Shown in pieces: positions 43,389 to 53,422 of a stretch of 64,000 nt of DNA. The notes beneath the pieces are model-generated. The model made no database searches. It worked only from the letters and a program-made list of their open reading frames with translations, and was not told the DNA's origin. The stretch comes from Alkalimonas sp. (lineage in GTDB: Bacteria > Pseudomonadota > Gammaproteobacteria > Enterobacterales > Alteromonadaceae), in the NCBI RefSeq assembly GCF_020831925.1, contig NZ_JAFIFQ010000003.1, forward strand, positions 1-64,000. Reading direction: 5' to 3'. Positions within the stretch are counted from its first letter, which is position 1. Each line of letters opens with the position of its first letter. The translations under genes and the position numbers were made by a program.

Positions 43389-43537
43389 TGGTGAAATCCG
43401 CTAGTTAATGGCCAAATCTTACATCAATTTTGCCCATGCTGGCATGATATAATTTTAAGTTATTGATTTATTTATCATTAAAAATTGGCCTTTTCCTTGC
43501 TTTGCCCCCTGTGCTCAAAAAATAAAAGGAGAAAAGA

Positions 43538-43903
43538 ATGACTATGAAACATCTGCTGTTGGTATCTGCGCTGATCCTGCCATTATCTGGCTGTGTGGTG
43601 GCGGTGAATGGCTCGAAAGACGCGCGTTTTAATGAATCGGACTGGCGTCAAACCCAAAAAGCCAATCGCAGTTACATTAACCAGTTAACAACGGGGACCT
43701 CACTGGTGCAAGTGATGCAAGATCTGGGATCACCGGATTTTACGGAAGCTTTTCAGCAGGGGGATACCTCTGTGCAGGTGTTGTTCTATCGCACCCACCA
43801 CAGACGCAGCGATGGCATGACCACCAAAGATGAATGCACACCGCTTATTTTTAGCAATGGCCGCTTAACTGGTTGGGGCGATAAAGCCTACGCTCAGCTG
43901 TAA
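43538..43903 (+). CDS. DUF3192 lipoprotein
   Basis: 121 residues. Lipoprotein signal with lipobox LSGC (Cys at about residue 21) places it on the outer or inner membrane. The domain ends VLFYRTHHRRSDGMTTKDECTPLIF, matching the other DUF3192 gene of this window at 36139. AAGGAG precedes the start. Function unknown. Confidence 0.85.
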   Translation: MTMKHLLLVSALILPLSGCVVAVNGSKDARFNESDWRQTQKANRSYINQLTTGTSLVQVMQDLGSPDFTEAFQQGDTSVQVLFYRTHHRRSDGMTTKDECTPLIFSNGRLTGWGDKAYAQL

Positions 43904-43917
43904 AGCCTCGTGATGCA

Positions 43918-43942
43918 AGAGCCAGAGCATAGCTCTGGCTCT
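43918..43942. terminator. Bidirectional hairpin between convergent DUF3192 and DUF2789
   Basis: Arms AGAGCCAGAGC and GCTCTGGCTCT around ATA, a perfect 11-bp stem overlapping the end of the DUF2789 gene. It can terminate both genes. Confidence 0.75.
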
Positions 43943-44171
43943 ACTTGCGCAGCAATGTATTTAACTCATCAATCACTTCAGACCAATCGGCATCTTCCTT
44001 TAAAGACTCGGCAATAAAGCTGGCCTGACCAGGGCTCCAGAATGGCGCTTTCTCCAGCGGTACATGTTCGGCCAGGCGATGCTGGGCAATAAAAGCATCA
44101 ATTGCTGCTTGATCGTTATCTAATCCGAGCTGGGCAAACAAAGTGGCTAGGCTATGTGTTGAGGTATCCAT
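43941..44171 (-). CDS. DUF2789 family protein
   Basis: 76 residues. Helical, acidic protein beginning MDTSTHSLATLFAQLGL and with AFIAQHRLAEHVPL and WSPGQASFIAESLKEDADWSEV split over two helices, the DUF2789 pattern. ATG chosen because GGAG is eight bases upstream; the alternative two codons earlier leaves too little spacing. Cytoplasmic, function unknown. Confidence 0.85.
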   Translation of the reverse strand: MDTSTHSLATLFAQLGLDNDQAAIDAFIAQHRLAEHVPLEKAPFWSPGQASFIAESLKEDADWSEVIDELNTLLRK

Positions 44172-44289
44172 TGACATGTCTCCGTTAAAATCAGTTTGCC
44201 TTAAGGGTAGCGCATCAAAGTAGATTGGCAATTGCTAATTGCCCTGCTATGGTGATGAAAAAACAATCATAATAAGAATCAGGAATGCT

Positions 44290-44928
44290 ATGTCGGTTGA
44301 ACAATTAAATCATTTGCTGGTGCGTGAGCTGGAAGGACAGGAATTAAATGTCGCCGCTTCCATTTTGTATCAGTCTTACCACGATGACCCGCTTTTTATG
44401 ACCATTTTTCAGGCCGAAAAAGCCGACTATGAAAAAAAGCTGCGGGCAGCCATTCGCGAAGAGCTGAGTGCCTTTTGGCAAAGTAGTCAAACCATTATAG
44501 GGCTGTTCCAGGCTGAGCAATTAATCGGTGCCGCTTGTCTGGTAAAAGCCACCTCAGGCCTGGGTGGCCATCGTTACTGGCACTGGCGACTAAAGATGTT
44601 ATTGACAGCAGGTTATGTCTCTACCCGCCAGTTGCTGGAAAAAGAAGAACGTATTCACGCAGCCATGCCAGCTAAGGATTACCATATGCTAGCTTTTATT
44701 GCGGTATCCCCCAGGCATCAGCAGCTTGGCCTTGGTCATCACTTGCTGCGGGCGGTGGATCAGCTGGTCGATCAGGATAGTGAGTCTTCGGGCGTGGGGG
44801 TTTTTGTCACGCTGGAAAAGTATCTACCATTCTTTGGTGGTGATGCCTATCAAAGCGTGACTGAGCTTAGTTTTAATGCAGTACAGGGCAAGCTGTTGTT
44901 CCGGCCGCGTCAGTCAGGTGCAGCTTAA
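44290..44928 (+). CDS. GNAT family N-acetyltransferase-like protein
   Basis: 212 residues. GNAT motif A is FIAVSPRHQQLGLGHHLLRAV with the acetyl-CoA loop Q/R-x-x-G-x-G/A and the C-terminal VFVTLEKYLPFFGGDAY gives the last strands. The substrate is unknown. The ATG with AGGA four bases upstream is the natural start; the longer reading includes a poor N-terminus. Confidence 0.85.
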   Translation: MSVEQLNHLLVRELEGQELNVAASILYQSYHDDPLFMTIFQAEKADYEKKLRAAIREELSAFWQSSQTIIGLFQAEQLIGAACLVKATSGLGGHRYWHWRLKMLLTAGYVSTRQLLEKEERIHAAMPAKDYHMLAFIAVSPRHQQLGLGHHLLRAVDQLVDQDSESSGVGVFVTLEKYLPFFGGDAYQSVTELSFNAVQGKLLFRPRQSGAA

Positions 44929-44960
44929 GGGCAAGGCATTAGCTAGCTTTGAAAGCCAGG

Positions 44961-45278
44961 TTAATGAGTAGGGAAGCTCTCTGGCAGCCGGTAAGCCGGT
45001 AAATCAAAAGCTGCGTACTGCAAGCCAGATAAGCTCAAAGTACCCTGATAGCGGCTCTCACCATCGCTGCTAAAATCAACGCCATAATGGGTCAGCCAGC
45101 GCAGCCGGCCCTGACGGCGCTCCAGCTTGTGATGAAGCCTGCCACAATCCAGATACTGCAACTGATGTTTTTTGCACAGGTGTCTGGCCAGCACAATAGC
45201 GCGCTCGTCCTGCTTGCGCTGCAACCAGAACAGATAACAAATCAATAGTAAGCCAATAATCAGCCAGGTGGTGGCCAT
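44961..45278 (-). CDS. DUF3301 family membrane-anchored protein
   Basis: 105 residues. An N-terminal membrane helix (TTWLIIGLLLICYLFWL) and a cytoplasmic domain with RHLCKKHQLQYLDC and the family's FSSDGESRYQGTLSL. The ATG beginning MATTW is chosen because family members start close to the helix. Function unknown. Confidence 0.85.
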   Translation of the reverse strand: MATTWLIIGLLLICYLFWLQRKQDERAIVLARHLCKKHQLQYLDCGRLHHKLERRQGRLRWLTHYGVDFSSDGESRYQGTLSLSGLQYAAFDLPAYRLPESFPTH

Positions 45279-45412
45279 CGATAGGGTCCAGAAACTAATA
45301 CTGGCGCTTATGGTACTGACAAAACCAGTCACTGACAACAGACAGCCGTGGATGCCGGTGTTGATAAACTTATGCTAAGATCCGGCCAGAATCTTTTGCC
45401 ACAGGAGTTGTG

Positions 45413-45730
45413 ATGTCACAGCTGATTGTTGCTGCACTGCAGGAAATTAAAGCTGAGTTAAAAGCACTGGAGCTATGGAGCCCAGTGCCACCAAGCCCCG
45501 AGGCCATGGCAAGTACAGCGCCCTTTTGTTGCGACACCATGCCTTTTGAGCATTGGTTGCAATTTGTGTTGCTGCCACGCATGCAGGCTTTGCTGGATGG
45601 CGATCATCCATTGCCAGAGAAAGTCAGTATTTTGCCTATGGCCGAAGAAACACTGGCCAAGTATCCAGAGGATACCCGCTTATTGTTGTACTGGATAGGA
45701 CGCTTTGATGCCTGCTTCCAGACTGATTGA
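45413..45730 (+). CDS. yqcC: YqcC-like DUF446 protein
   Basis: 105 residues of DUF446, helical, with FCCDTMPFEHWLQFVLLPRM and a C-terminal LLLYWIGRFDACF. Begins the yqcC-truC-yqcA unit, in the same order as in E. coli. AGGAG precedes the ATG; function unknown. Overlaps truC by 23 bases. Confidence 0.92.
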   Translation: MSQLIVAALQEIKAELKALELWSPVPPSPEAMASTAPFCCDTMPFEHWLQFVLLPRMQALLDGDHPLPEKVSILPMAEETLAKYPEDTRLLLYWIGRFDACFQTD

Positions 45731-46511
45731 AACGCCCGACATCACCGAACTGACCATTTTGTATCAGGATGAATGGCTGGTGGCGGTGGATAAACCGGCC
45801 GGTATGCTGGTGCACCGTTCCTTTTTGGACAAACACGAAAGCCGTTTTGTGATGCAGACGCTGCGCGATCAACTGGGCCAGCATGTGTTTCCGGTGCACC
45901 GACTGGACCGGCCTACCTCCGGTGTCTTGCTGTTTGCCCTATCCAGTGAGATAGCCAGGCTACTGAGTGAGCAAAATGCCAGCCAGCATTGGCACAAAGG
46001 CTATCTGGCCATAGTACGGGGTTATCTGGTGCAGGGTGGCACTCTGGATTACCCCTTAAAAGAGCAGCAGGATAAAATCGCCGATAAATTCAGCAGTTCG
46101 GATAAGGAAGCGCAAGCTGCAGTGACCGACTACCTGCCGCTGGCGCAGGTGGAGCTGCCGATCCCCGTGAGTCGCTACCCGGCGGCGCGTTACAGCCTGG
46201 TGGCGCTATCGCCTCGTACCGGGCGTAAACACCAGTTGCGGCGTCATCTGGCGCATTTGCGCCATCCTATCATTGGCGATACCAGCCATGGCGATGGCAA
46301 GCACAACCGTTTGTTTCGCGAGCATCTTGACTGCGCGCGTTTACTTTTGCTGGCGAAACAATTGATCCTGACCCACCCGATCAGCGGTACAAGGTTGTGT
46401 ATCGAGGCTAGTCTGACCGAGTGGCAACCAATACTGCAGCAACTGGGTTGGCCCGAAGATGAAAGCTTTTATCGCCAGGCGTTGGCGACACTTTACAAGG
46501 AGCAAGCATGA
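45708..46511 (+). CDS. truC: tRNA pseudouridine(65) synthase TruC
   Basis: 267 residues of the RluA family. ILYQDEWLVAVDKPAGMLVH, the catalytic Asp in HRLDRPTSGVLLFA, and RTGRKHQLRRHLAHL. Makes pseudouridine 65 in several tRNAs. The start overlaps yqcC and the stop overlaps the next gene's ATG, so the three genes are coupled. Confidence 0.95.
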   Translation: MPASRLIETPDITELTILYQDEWLVAVDKPAGMLVHRSFLDKHESRFVMQTLRDQLGQHVFPVHRLDRPTSGVLLFALSSEIARLLSEQNASQHWHKGYLAIVRGYLVQGGTLDYPLKEQQDKIADKFSSSDKEAQAAVTDYLPLAQVELPIPVSRYPAARYSLVALSPRTGRKHQLRRHLAHLRHPIIGDTSHGDGKHNRLFREHLDCARLLLLAKQLILTHPISGTRLCIEASLTEWQPILQQLGWPEDESFYRQALATLYKEQA

Positions 46512-46957
46512 ACCGTATTGCCATTATCGTTGGCACCGTCTATGGCGGTGCTCAGTATGTTGCTGAGCAGGCCGAGCAGTTACTGACCGGGCGTGGTTAT
46601 CTCTGTGGTTTGCACACCGAGCCAACACTGGATGCTGTTCTGGCAGAAGATCCTGATGTCTGGCTGGTGATCAGCTCAACCACAGGGCAGGGCGATATTC
46701 CGGACAATGCCTTGCCATTTTTCATTGATGCCCGGGATCGTTTTCCGCTTTTGACCGACAAAGTCATTGCGGTGATTGGCCTGGGGGATAGCAGCTACGA
46801 CAATTTTTGTGGGGCCGGTAAGCAGTTTTACGAGTTGTTGCAGGAGCTGCAGGGCAAACCGCTGGCCGAGCCACTGTGGATCGATGCCTGCGAAACGCTG
46901 GAGCCGGAGACGGTAGCACTGCCCTGGCTGGAAGCGCACTTTCCAAAACTAAGCTAG
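46508..46957 (+). CDS. yqcA: YqcA-type flavodoxin
   Basis: 149 residues. FMN loop VGTVYGGAQYVAEQA, STTGQGDIPDN and GLGDSSYDNFC are the three flavodoxin loops. A short-chain electron carrier of the YqcA/MioC type. Overlaps the truC stop by four bases. Confidence 0.94.
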   Translation: MNRIAIIVGTVYGGAQYVAEQAEQLLTGRGYLCGLHTEPTLDAVLAEDPDVWLVISSTTGQGDIPDNALPFFIDARDRFPLLTDKVIAVIGLGDSSYDNFCGAGKQFYELLQELQGKPLAEPLWIDACETLEPETVALPWLEAHFPKLS

Positions 46958-46989
46958 CGCCTGGTGAGCTCGTTGTGACAGCACAGATA

Positions 46990-47021
46990 CCATAAAGGCC
47001 AGTAATCACTGGCCTTTATGG
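46990..47021. terminator. Bidirectional terminator, yqcA / dapD
   Basis: Perfect 14-bp arms CCATAAAGGCCAGT and ACTGGCCTTTATGG around AATC, between the convergent ends of yqcA and dapD. T tracts are modest. Confidence 0.8.
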
Positions 47022-47051
47022 TTTGCTTGGCTAATTAGCCTGGCTGTTGCT

Positions 47052-47876
47052 TTACTCTACATTGCGCAGCAGTGCATTGATGCCAACTTTAGCGCGGGTC
47101 TGGGCATCGACTTTCTTAACAATAATCGCCGCATACAGACTGTGGCTGCCGTCTTTGCTTGGCAGGCTGCCTGGTACTACCACAGCACCGGCTGGTACCC
47201 GGCCGTAGCTGACTTCACCGGTTTCTCGGTCATAAATACGGGTGCTCTGGCTGATGTACACCCCCATCGACAGCACGGCGCCTTCTTCAACAATCACCCC
47301 TTCCACCACTTCAGAGCGGGCACCGATAAAGCAGTTGTCTTCGATGATGGTTGGGTTGGCCTGCAGCGGCTCCAGCACACCACCGATACCAACACCGCCG
47401 GATAAATGCACGTTTTTACCGATCTGAGCGCAAGAGCCAACTGTGGCCCAGGTATCGACCATGGTGCCTTCGCCCACATAGGCGCCAATATTGACGTAAG
47501 ACGGCATCAGCACGGCATTTTTGGCAATGTAGCTGCCTTTACGCACCGCCGCAGGTGGTACTACGCGAACACCTTCAGCGGCAAAGCGGGCAGCATCGTA
47601 GCCGGCGTACTTCATCGGTACCTTGTCGTAGAACTTGGTTTCACCGCCATCGAGCACTTCATTGTCATTGATACGAAACGACAGTAAGACGGCCTTTTTT
47701 AACCACTGATGCACCACCCATTCGCCCGCCAGCTTTTCGGCCACCCGGGCTTTGCCGCTGTCTAAAAGCTCCAGCGCTGCTTCAATAGCTGCTCGGTGTT
47801 CGGCCGAGACGGTGCTGGGCGTGATGGAGTCGCGCTGCTCAAATGCTTGTTCAATAATGGTTTTTAAATCTGCCAT
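47052..47876 (-). CDS. dapD: Tetrahydrodipicolinate N-succinyltransferase DapD
   Basis: 274 residues. Lysine/diaminopimelate biosynthesis enzyme with left-handed beta-helix repeats: [46 protein letters not shown], plus the SISR-type C-terminus. Identity is very high to E. coli by eye. glnD lies 9 bases upstream on the same strand, and both are divergent from rpsB as in E. coli. Confidence 0.97.
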   Translation of the reverse strand: MADLKTIIEQAFEQRDSITPSTVSAEHRAAIEAALELLDSGKARVAEKLAGEWVVHQWLKKAVLLSFRINDNEVLDGGETKFYDKVPMKYAGYDAARFAAEGVRVVPPAAVRKGSYIAKNAVLMPSYVNIGAYVGEGTMVDTWATVGSCAQIGKNVHLSGGVGIGGVLEPLQANPTIIEDNCFIGARSEVVEGVIVEEGAVLSMGVYISQSTRIYDRETGEVSYGRVPAGAVVVPGSLPSKDGSHSLYAAIIVKKVDAQTRAKVGINALLRNVE

Positions 47877-47885
47877 CTTGGGTTA

Positions 47886-50507
47886 TCAACCTTCTGTTAC
47901 GTGAGTTAAATGGTCAATCAAAGTCCGTTTCAACTGGCTTTGTTGGTCAAAATCAAGGGCGGTATCTTCTGCCGTTGAGACCATGAAAAAATCTTCTGCC
48001 CGCTCGCCCAAAGTGGTGATTTTGGCGGCGTGGATTTGAATGGCGCATTGCTGGAACACATCACCAATGCGGGCCAGCAAGCCGGGTGCATCCAGCGCGG
48101 CAATTTCTACCATGGTGCGGTTTTTGCTGTTGCCAGGTAAAAAGCTGACTTTCGGCGGTACATTGAACTGGCGCATCTGGCGCGACAGTTTCGAGTGACG
48201 TTGTGGCTCCACTTTACCGGCTATGGCCTGCTCCAGCGCGCGTTTGATGCTTTGTACCCGTGATGGCGAAGTCACTGGCTGGCCATTTTGCTCCAGCACC
48301 ACAAAGGTATCCATCACATAGCCGTCTTTGTTGGTCATTATCTGGGCATCAAAAATGGCGACTTTTTTGCTATCAAGCGCCGAGACCAGCCGGGCGAATA
48401 AATTGGGCTGATCCGGCGTATAGACAAACACCTGGGTGCTGCCCCGAATGGGGGCCTTGCTCACCAGTACCAGGGGCTGTTTCGGCTCTTTGTGGCGCAG
48501 AATATGCTCGCAGTGCCAGACAATTTGCTTGGGGTTGTAGCGAATAAAGTAATCGGCCTTGATCCGGCTCCACAAATGCTGGATCTCGGTTTTGGTAAAG
48601 GCCTGGCGTTGCAGCAATCGCAGGGCTTCAGCCTGGTTCTCGCGGATTTGATCGCGCATATCCATCGGTTTTTCCAGGCCGCGGCGAAAGGCTTTTTGCG
48701 TCGACAGATACAGATCACGCAGCAAGGAGCCTTTCCAGTCGTTCCACAGGTTGTCGTTGGTAGCGCGAATATCGGCCAGCGTCAGACAATACAGGTAATT
48801 GAGCCGGGTTTCATCTCGTACTTTTTCAGCAAATTCGATGACAACCTGCGGATCATGAATGTCTTTGCGCTGAGCGGTGACCGACATCAGCAGGTGCTGC
48901 TCGACCAGCCAGCTGATCAGCTTGCTGTCAAAATCACTGAGTTTGTGCAGCCGGCAGAACTCTTTGGCATCCATAGCGCCGAGCTCGGAGTGATCGCCAC
49001 CCCTGCCTTTGGCAATGTCGTGGAAAATGCCGGCCAGAAACAGCAGCTCGGGCTTTTCCATGCGTCGCACGATATCCGAGCACAGCGGGAATTCATTGTC
49101 GTACTCCGGCAGGGTATAGCGGTACAGGTTTTTCAGCAGCCGGTGGGTGTGCTCATCCACGGTATAGGCATGAAAGAGATCGAATTGCATCTGGCCAACA
49201 ATATTGCGCCACTGCGGCAGGTAAGCTGCCAGAATGCCGTATTTGTGCATCAGAGTGATGGACGTATCCATACCACGTGGGTGACGCATCAGTGCCAGAA
49301 ACAGCCGGCGACAGGCCTCGTAATCCTGCAGATCCCCCATTAAGCGGCGCCGCACCTGACGCAGCAAACGCAGTGTATCGGAGTGAATGCCAGTGATGTT
49401 GGAGTTGTTGGCAATGTGCCAGAACAGCTTAAGCAGATTGTCGCGTCTGGCAAACACACTGTTGTCCAGTGCTTTGATCAGGTGGCCATGCAGCTCAAAG
49501 CTATCATCCAGCGGCTGCACTTTGGCACTTTGATGGTTATTCAGAATGCTGCCTTCAAAATGCTGCAACAGCATTTCATTCAGCTCACTGACCCGCTGTA
49601 CGGTGCGAAAAAACCGTTTCATCATGCGCTCAACGGTAGCTTTGCCATCGTTTCCAAAGCCTAGCCGCTCGGCTACTGCTGGCTGGTAGTCAAACAACAG
49701 CCGGTTTTCATTGCGGCCAGCCTCCAGATGCAAAGCAAAGCGCATCTGCCACAAATAAGCCTCGCACTCCATCAGCTCCTGGTACTCGTCTTCGGTTAGG
49801 TACTGATAAGCCACCAGTTCCCGCATGGTCCGGGTCTGAAAGTGCCGTTTAGCCACCCAGCCCACGGTCTGAATATCACGCAAACCGCCCGGGTTGGCTT
49901 TTAAGTTTGGCTCCAGGTTGTAGGCGGTGCCATGATACTGAGCATGACGCTGTTGCTGCTCGTGACGCTTGGCTTCAAAAAATTGTTGGCTGGTCCAAAA
50001 GTCCGTGGCATTGATTGCCTGATGCAGGCGCTCATACAGCGCTTTATTACCGAGCAAGCGGCGCATTTCCATCAGATTGGTGGCGATGGTGATGTCTTCT
50101 TTGCCGAGCTGCAGGGTTTCATCCAGCGTGCGGACACTGTGGCCAACTTCCAGCTTCAGGTCCCATAGCTGGGTAATAAATGCGGATAATTGGTCTTGCT
50201 GGGTGGCCGTTAATTGCTGTTCACTTAATATCAGCAGGTCAATATCTGAAAACGGATGCAGTTCGCCACGGCCATAACCGCCAACGGCAATTAGACACAG
50301 GGTGTTATCCTGATGAAGATCCTGTTGCTGCCACAAGGCCGCCAGCAATTGATCGATAAAGCGGGCTCTGGCTTTAACCAGGCTTTGCACCGACTGTTGC
50401 TCGAAAGCCAGCTCGGACCAGCGCAGAAATTCGGCCATATGCTTTTTGTAGCCATCCAGGCTGAACTGGCTGGGCCAGCTTTTTTGAAAAGCAACAGCTT
50501 CTTTCAT
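47886..50507 (-). CDS. glnD: Bifunctional uridylyltransferase/uridylyl-removing enzyme GlnD
   Basis: 873 residues. Nucleotidyltransferase domain GGYGRGELHPFSDIDLLIL, HD domain FHDIAKGRGGDHSELG, and two C-terminal ACT domains (about 700-775 and 805-873) that bind glutamine. It uridylylates PII (GlnB) when glutamine is scarce. The ATG at MKEAVAFQKS is the first start; the gene continues from map by about 20 bases. Confidence 0.96.
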   Translation of the reverse strand: MKEAVAFQKSWPSQFSLDGYKKHMAEFLRWSELAFEQQSVQSLVKARARFIDQLLAALWQQQDLHQDNTLCLIAVGGYGRGELHPFSDIDLLILSEQQLTATQQDQLSAFITQLWDLKLEVGHSVRTLDETLQLGKEDITIATNLMEMRRLLGNKALYERLHQAINATDFWTSQQFFEAKRHEQQQRHAQYHGTAYNLEPNLKANPGGLRDIQTVGWVAKRHFQTRTMRELVAYQYLTEDEYQELMECEAYLWQMRFALHLEAGRNENRLLFDYQPAVAERLGFGNDGKATVERMMKRFFRTVQRVSELNEMLLQHFEGSILNNHQSAKVQPLDDSFELHGHLIKALDNSVFARRDNLLKLFWHIANNSNITGIHSDTLRLLRQVRRRLMGDLQDYEACRRLFLALMRHPRGMDTSITLMHKYGILAAYLPQWRNIVGQMQFDLFHAYTVDEHTHRLLKNLYRYTLPEYDNEFPLCSDIVRRMEKPELLFLAGIFHDIAKGRGGDHSELGAMDAKEFCRLHKLSDFDSKLISWLVEQHLLMSVTAQRKDIHDPQVVIEFAEKVRDETRLNYLYCLTLADIRATNDNLWNDWKGSLLRDLYLSTQKAFRRGLEKPMDMRDQIRENQAEALRLLQRQAFTKTEIQHLWSRIKADYFIRYNPKQIVWHCEHILRHKEPKQPLVLVSKAPIRGSTQVFVYTPDQPNLFARLVSALDSKKVAIFDAQIMTNKDGYVMDTFVVLEQNGQPVTSPSRVQSIKRALEQAIAGKVEPQRHSKLSRQMRQFNVPPKVSFLPGNSKNRTMVEIAALDAPGLLARIGDVFQQCAIQIHAAKITTLGERAEDFFMVSTAEDTALDFDQQSQLKRTLIDHLTHVTEG

Positions 50508-50527
50508 GCGCTTTAGCTCCTGTCGGT

Positions 50528-51316
50528 TTATTCGGCGCTAACCATCCGCTCGATGGTATCGTCACTGCGCAGGGTCAAAATTTCACAGCCGGTTTCTGTT
50601 ACCAGGATGGTGTGCTCGTATTGGGCCGACAGGCTGCGATCCTTGGTCACGACGGTCCAGTCGTCTTTGAGCAGCTTGCTATGACGGGCGCCGGCATTAA
50701 TCATCGGCTCTATGGTCAGGCACATACCGGCTTTTAATACCTCACCGGTACCGGCTCGGCCATAGTGCAGTACTTGCGGCTCCTCATGAAACTCGGCGCC
50801 AATGCCATGACCACAATACTCACGAACCACCGAGTAACCGTGCTTTTCGGCGTGCTGCTGAATCACCTGGCCAATATCGCCCAGGCGGGCACCATCTTTC
50901 ACCTTCTTGATGCCCAGGTACATGGCTTCCTGCGTTACTTTGATCAGCCGCGCAGCCAGAATGCTGGCTTCACCCACCACAAACATCCGTGAGGTATCGC
51001 CGTGATAGCCGTCTTTAATTACGGTGATATCGATATTAATGATATCACCGTCTTTCAGCGGTTTGTCATTTGGAATGCCGTGGCAGATGACATGGTTGAC
51101 CGAGGTACAAATCGACTTTGGGAAACCGTGGTAATTGAGCGGGGCAGGAATGGCTTGCTGCACATTGACGATGTAATCGTGGCAGCGGCTGTTCAGGTCG
51201 TCTGTAGTCACGCCAGCGACCACATAAGGCTCAATCATTTCCAGCACCTCGGCTGCCAGACGGCCAGCCAGGCGCATTTTTTCGATTTCTTCCGGTGTTT
51301 TGATGATTGGGGGCAT
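50528..51316 (-). CDS. map: Methionine aminopeptidase type I
   Basis: 262 residues. Removes initiator Met from new proteins. Metal ligands are in DGYHGDTSRMF (Asp pair), EYCGHGIGAEFH (His), TIEPMIN (Glu) and the C-terminal EHTILVTETGCEILT. ATG at MPPIIKTPEEIEK is the family start; the longer reading has no ribosome site. Confidence 0.96.
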   Translation of the reverse strand: MPPIIKTPEEIEKMRLAGRLAAEVLEMIEPYVVAGVTTDDLNSRCHDYIVNVQQAIPAPLNYHGFPKSICTSVNHVICHGIPNDKPLKDGDIINIDITVIKDGYHGDTSRMFVVGEASILAARLIKVTQEAMYLGIKKVKDGARLGDIGQVIQQHAEKHGYSVVREYCGHGIGAEFHEEPQVLHYGRAGTGEVLKAGMCLTIEPMINAGARHSKLLKDDWTVVTKDRSLSAQYEHTILVTETGCEILTLRSDDTIERMVSAE

Positions 51317-51606
51317 CCGGTCTCTCTCTGTGTCATAAACGGTGGCATAAAAATGCCACAAAGCGGGTATAATATTGTGTTTTACAGGTGGCTATGGTAT
51401 AAAGCGCGCCGCAATTTAGCAAATAGCTTTGTGCTTTTCTTCAAAGTATTTCGTTATTGCTTATGCTGCGAAATGACAAATAACACACATACATCGGCAC
51501 ATGGGCCGGGGTGCCTGCACTATCCTGCACAATAAAGCGGGTTGGTAAGCGGGTCGGAACATGGGATGTATGGAGGCCTAACCCCTAAATTTAAGGTATT
51601 TTTATC
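51317..51606 (+). promoter_or_regulatory. rpsB leader (likely S2 autoregulatory region) and promoters
   Basis: 290 bases between divergent map and rpsB. Candidate -10 boxes are TATAAT at 51368-51373 and TATAAA at 51398-51403, the second with TTGTGT 17 bases upstream as -35. The 200-base transcribed leader with CACATGGGCCGGGGTG, GCGGGTTGGTAAGCGGG and the GGAGGCCTAACCCC element before the ATG suggests the S2-binding autoregulatory structure seen upstream of rpsB in gammaproteobacteria. Structure not verified. Confidence 0.5.
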
Positions 51607-52335
51607 ATGGCAAAAGTTTCAATGCGTGACATGCTCCAGGCGGGTGTCCACTTCGGTCACCAAACCCGTTACTGGAACCCGAAAATGAAGCCGTTCATCT
51701 TCGGCGCGCGTAACAAAGTACATATCATCAACCTGGAAAAAACCGTTCCTTTGATGAATGACGCACTGAGCTTCATCCAACAGGTTTCTGCCAAGAAAGG
51801 CAAAATCCTGTTTGTTGGCACCAAGCGTGCAGCTTCTGAAGCCATTAAAGAAGCAGCAAAGAGCTGTGACCAGTACTACGTTGACCACCGCTGGTTGGGC
51901 GGCATGCTGACCAACTGGAAAACCGTTCGTCAGTCCATCAAGCGTCTGAAAGACCTGGAAGCACAAAGCCAGGACGGTACTTTCGACAAGCTGACCAAGA
52001 AAGAAGCGCTGGATCGTACCCGCGAAATGGACAAGCTGGAAAAGAGCCTGGGCGGTATCAAAGACATGGGCGGCTTGCCAGACGTTCTGTTCGTGATCGA
52101 CGCTGACCATGAGCACATTGCCGTGAAAGAAGCTAACAACCTGGGTATCCCAGTTGTGGCTGTAGTAGATACCAACTCTGATCCAAAAGGCATCGACTAC
52201 ATCATTCCTGGTAACGATGACGCCATCCGTGCCATTCAGCTGTACCTGTCTGCTGTAAGCCAGGCAGTGAGCGAAGGCCGTAGCAACACCATCGAAGTTC
52301 AGGCGGAAGCTGAAGGTTTCGTCGAAGCTGAATAA
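51607..52335 (+). CDS. rpsB: 30S ribosomal protein S2
   Basis: 242 residues. [47 protein letters not shown] and the glutamate-rich C-terminus are nearly identical to E. coli S2. Preceded by a leader and followed by an attenuator. Confidence 0.98.
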   Translation: MAKVSMRDMLQAGVHFGHQTRYWNPKMKPFIFGARNKVHIINLEKTVPLMNDALSFIQQVSAKKGKILFVGTKRAASEAIKEAAKSCDQYYVDHRWLGGMLTNWKTVRQSIKRLKDLEAQSQDGTFDKLTKKEALDRTREMDKLEKSLGGIKDMGGLPDVLFVIDADHEHIAVKEANNLGIPVVAVVDTNSDPKGIDYIIPGNDDAIRAIQLYLSAVSQAVSEGRSNTIEVQAEAEGFVEAE

Positions 52336-52373
52336 GCTGTTGGCTCCCTGGGAGCTGAACTGACTAAGACATC

Positions 52374-52399
52374 AACAGAGGCTTCGGCCTCTGTTTGTT
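52374..52399 (+). terminator. rpsB-tsf attenuator hairpin
   Basis: AACAGAGGC-TTCG-GCCTCTGTTTGTT: an 8-9 bp stem capped by a stable UUCG tetraloop and followed by a short T run, between rpsB and tsf. It is probably a partial terminator that lowers tsf expression, as in E. coli. Confidence 0.75.
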
Positions 52400-52427
52400 C
52401 AAACCGATTGATAACGAGGATACTCTG

Positions 52428-53300
52428 ATGGCTGTAACTGCTGCCTTAGTAAAAGAACTGCGCGAGCGTACCGGCGCAGGCATGATGGATTGTAAGAAAG
52501 CTTTGGAAGAAACCAAAGGTGATATCGAAGCTGCGATTGATGAAATGCGTAAAAGCGGTCTGGCCAAAGCGGCTAAGAAAGCTGGTCGTGTTGCCGCTGA
52601 AGGCACCATTCTGACCCGCGTTGGTAATGGCTTCGGTGTTGCGGTTGAATTCAACTGTGAAACCGATTTCGTAGCACGTGACGGCAGCTTCCTGGCGTTC
52701 GCTAACAGCGTGGCAGACCTGGTTCACAGCAACAAAATTTTTGCTTTGGACGCTTTGCTGGCTACTGACCTGAATGGCAGCACCGTGGATGAAACCCGTG
52801 CCGCTTTGGTTGCTAAAATCGGCGAGAACATCAATGTTCGTCGTATCGCTGTGGTTGAAGGCGATACCATTGGTCAGTACGTGCACTCTGGCCGTATCGG
52901 TGTATTGGCTGTATTGAAAGGTGGTAACGAAGAGATCGCCAAAGACGTCGCCATGCACATTGCTGCGAACAACCCGGGCTTTGTTAAGCCAGAAGACGTG
53001 CCAGCCGATGTGGTAGAGCGTGAGCGCGCTATCCAGATCGAAATCGCAGTCAACAGTGGCAAGCCACAAGAAATCGCTGAGAAAATGGTTGCTGGTCGTA
53101 TGGCCAAGTTTACCGGTGAAGTCAGCCTGACTGGTCAGCCGTTTGTGAAAGATCCGTCCATGTCGGTTGGTGATTTCTTAAAGCAAAACAGCGCTGATGC
53201 CGTTTCTTTCATTCGTCTGGAAGTCGGTGAAGGCATCGAGAAGAAAGAAGAAGACTTCGCCGCTGAAGTTGCCGCACAAATTGCCGCAGCCAAGAAGTAA
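52428..53300 (+). CDS. tsf: Elongation factor Ts
   Basis: 290 residues. Guanine-nucleotide exchange factor for EF-Tu. [31 protein letters not shown] (the TDFV motif that displaces Mg) and VAMHIAA are conserved. The ATG at MAVTAALVK has CGAGGA upstream; the longer reading overlaps the attenuator. Confidence 0.98.
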   Translation: MAVTAALVKELRERTGAGMMDCKKALEETKGDIEAAIDEMRKSGLAKAAKKAGRVAAEGTILTRVGNGFGVAVEFNCETDFVARDGSFLAFANSVADLVHSNKIFALDALLATDLNGSTVDETRAALVAKIGENINVRRIAVVEGDTIGQYVHSGRIGVLAVLKGGNEEIAKDVAMHIAANNPGFVKPEDVPADVVERERAIQIEIAVNSGKPQEIAEKMVAGRMAKFTGEVSLTGQPFVKDPSMSVGDFLKQNSADAVSFIRLEVGEGIEKKEEDFAAEVAAQIAAAKK

Positions 53301-53339
53301 ATTTACGCTTTAGCCTCAGGGCAAAAAAAGCTAGAATAG

Positions 53340-53367
53340 CCGCGACCTCAGGTCGCGGTTTTTTTTT
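53340..53367 (+). terminator. Terminator after tsf
   Basis: CCGCGACC-TCA-GGTCGCGG followed by nine T, a strong Rho-independent terminator that separates tsf from pyrH. Confidence 0.93.
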
Positions 53368-53422
53368 GGCAGGCTGCCAACAGAAAACCACCCTGTACAG
53401 CGGATAATCAGATGGAGCACGC

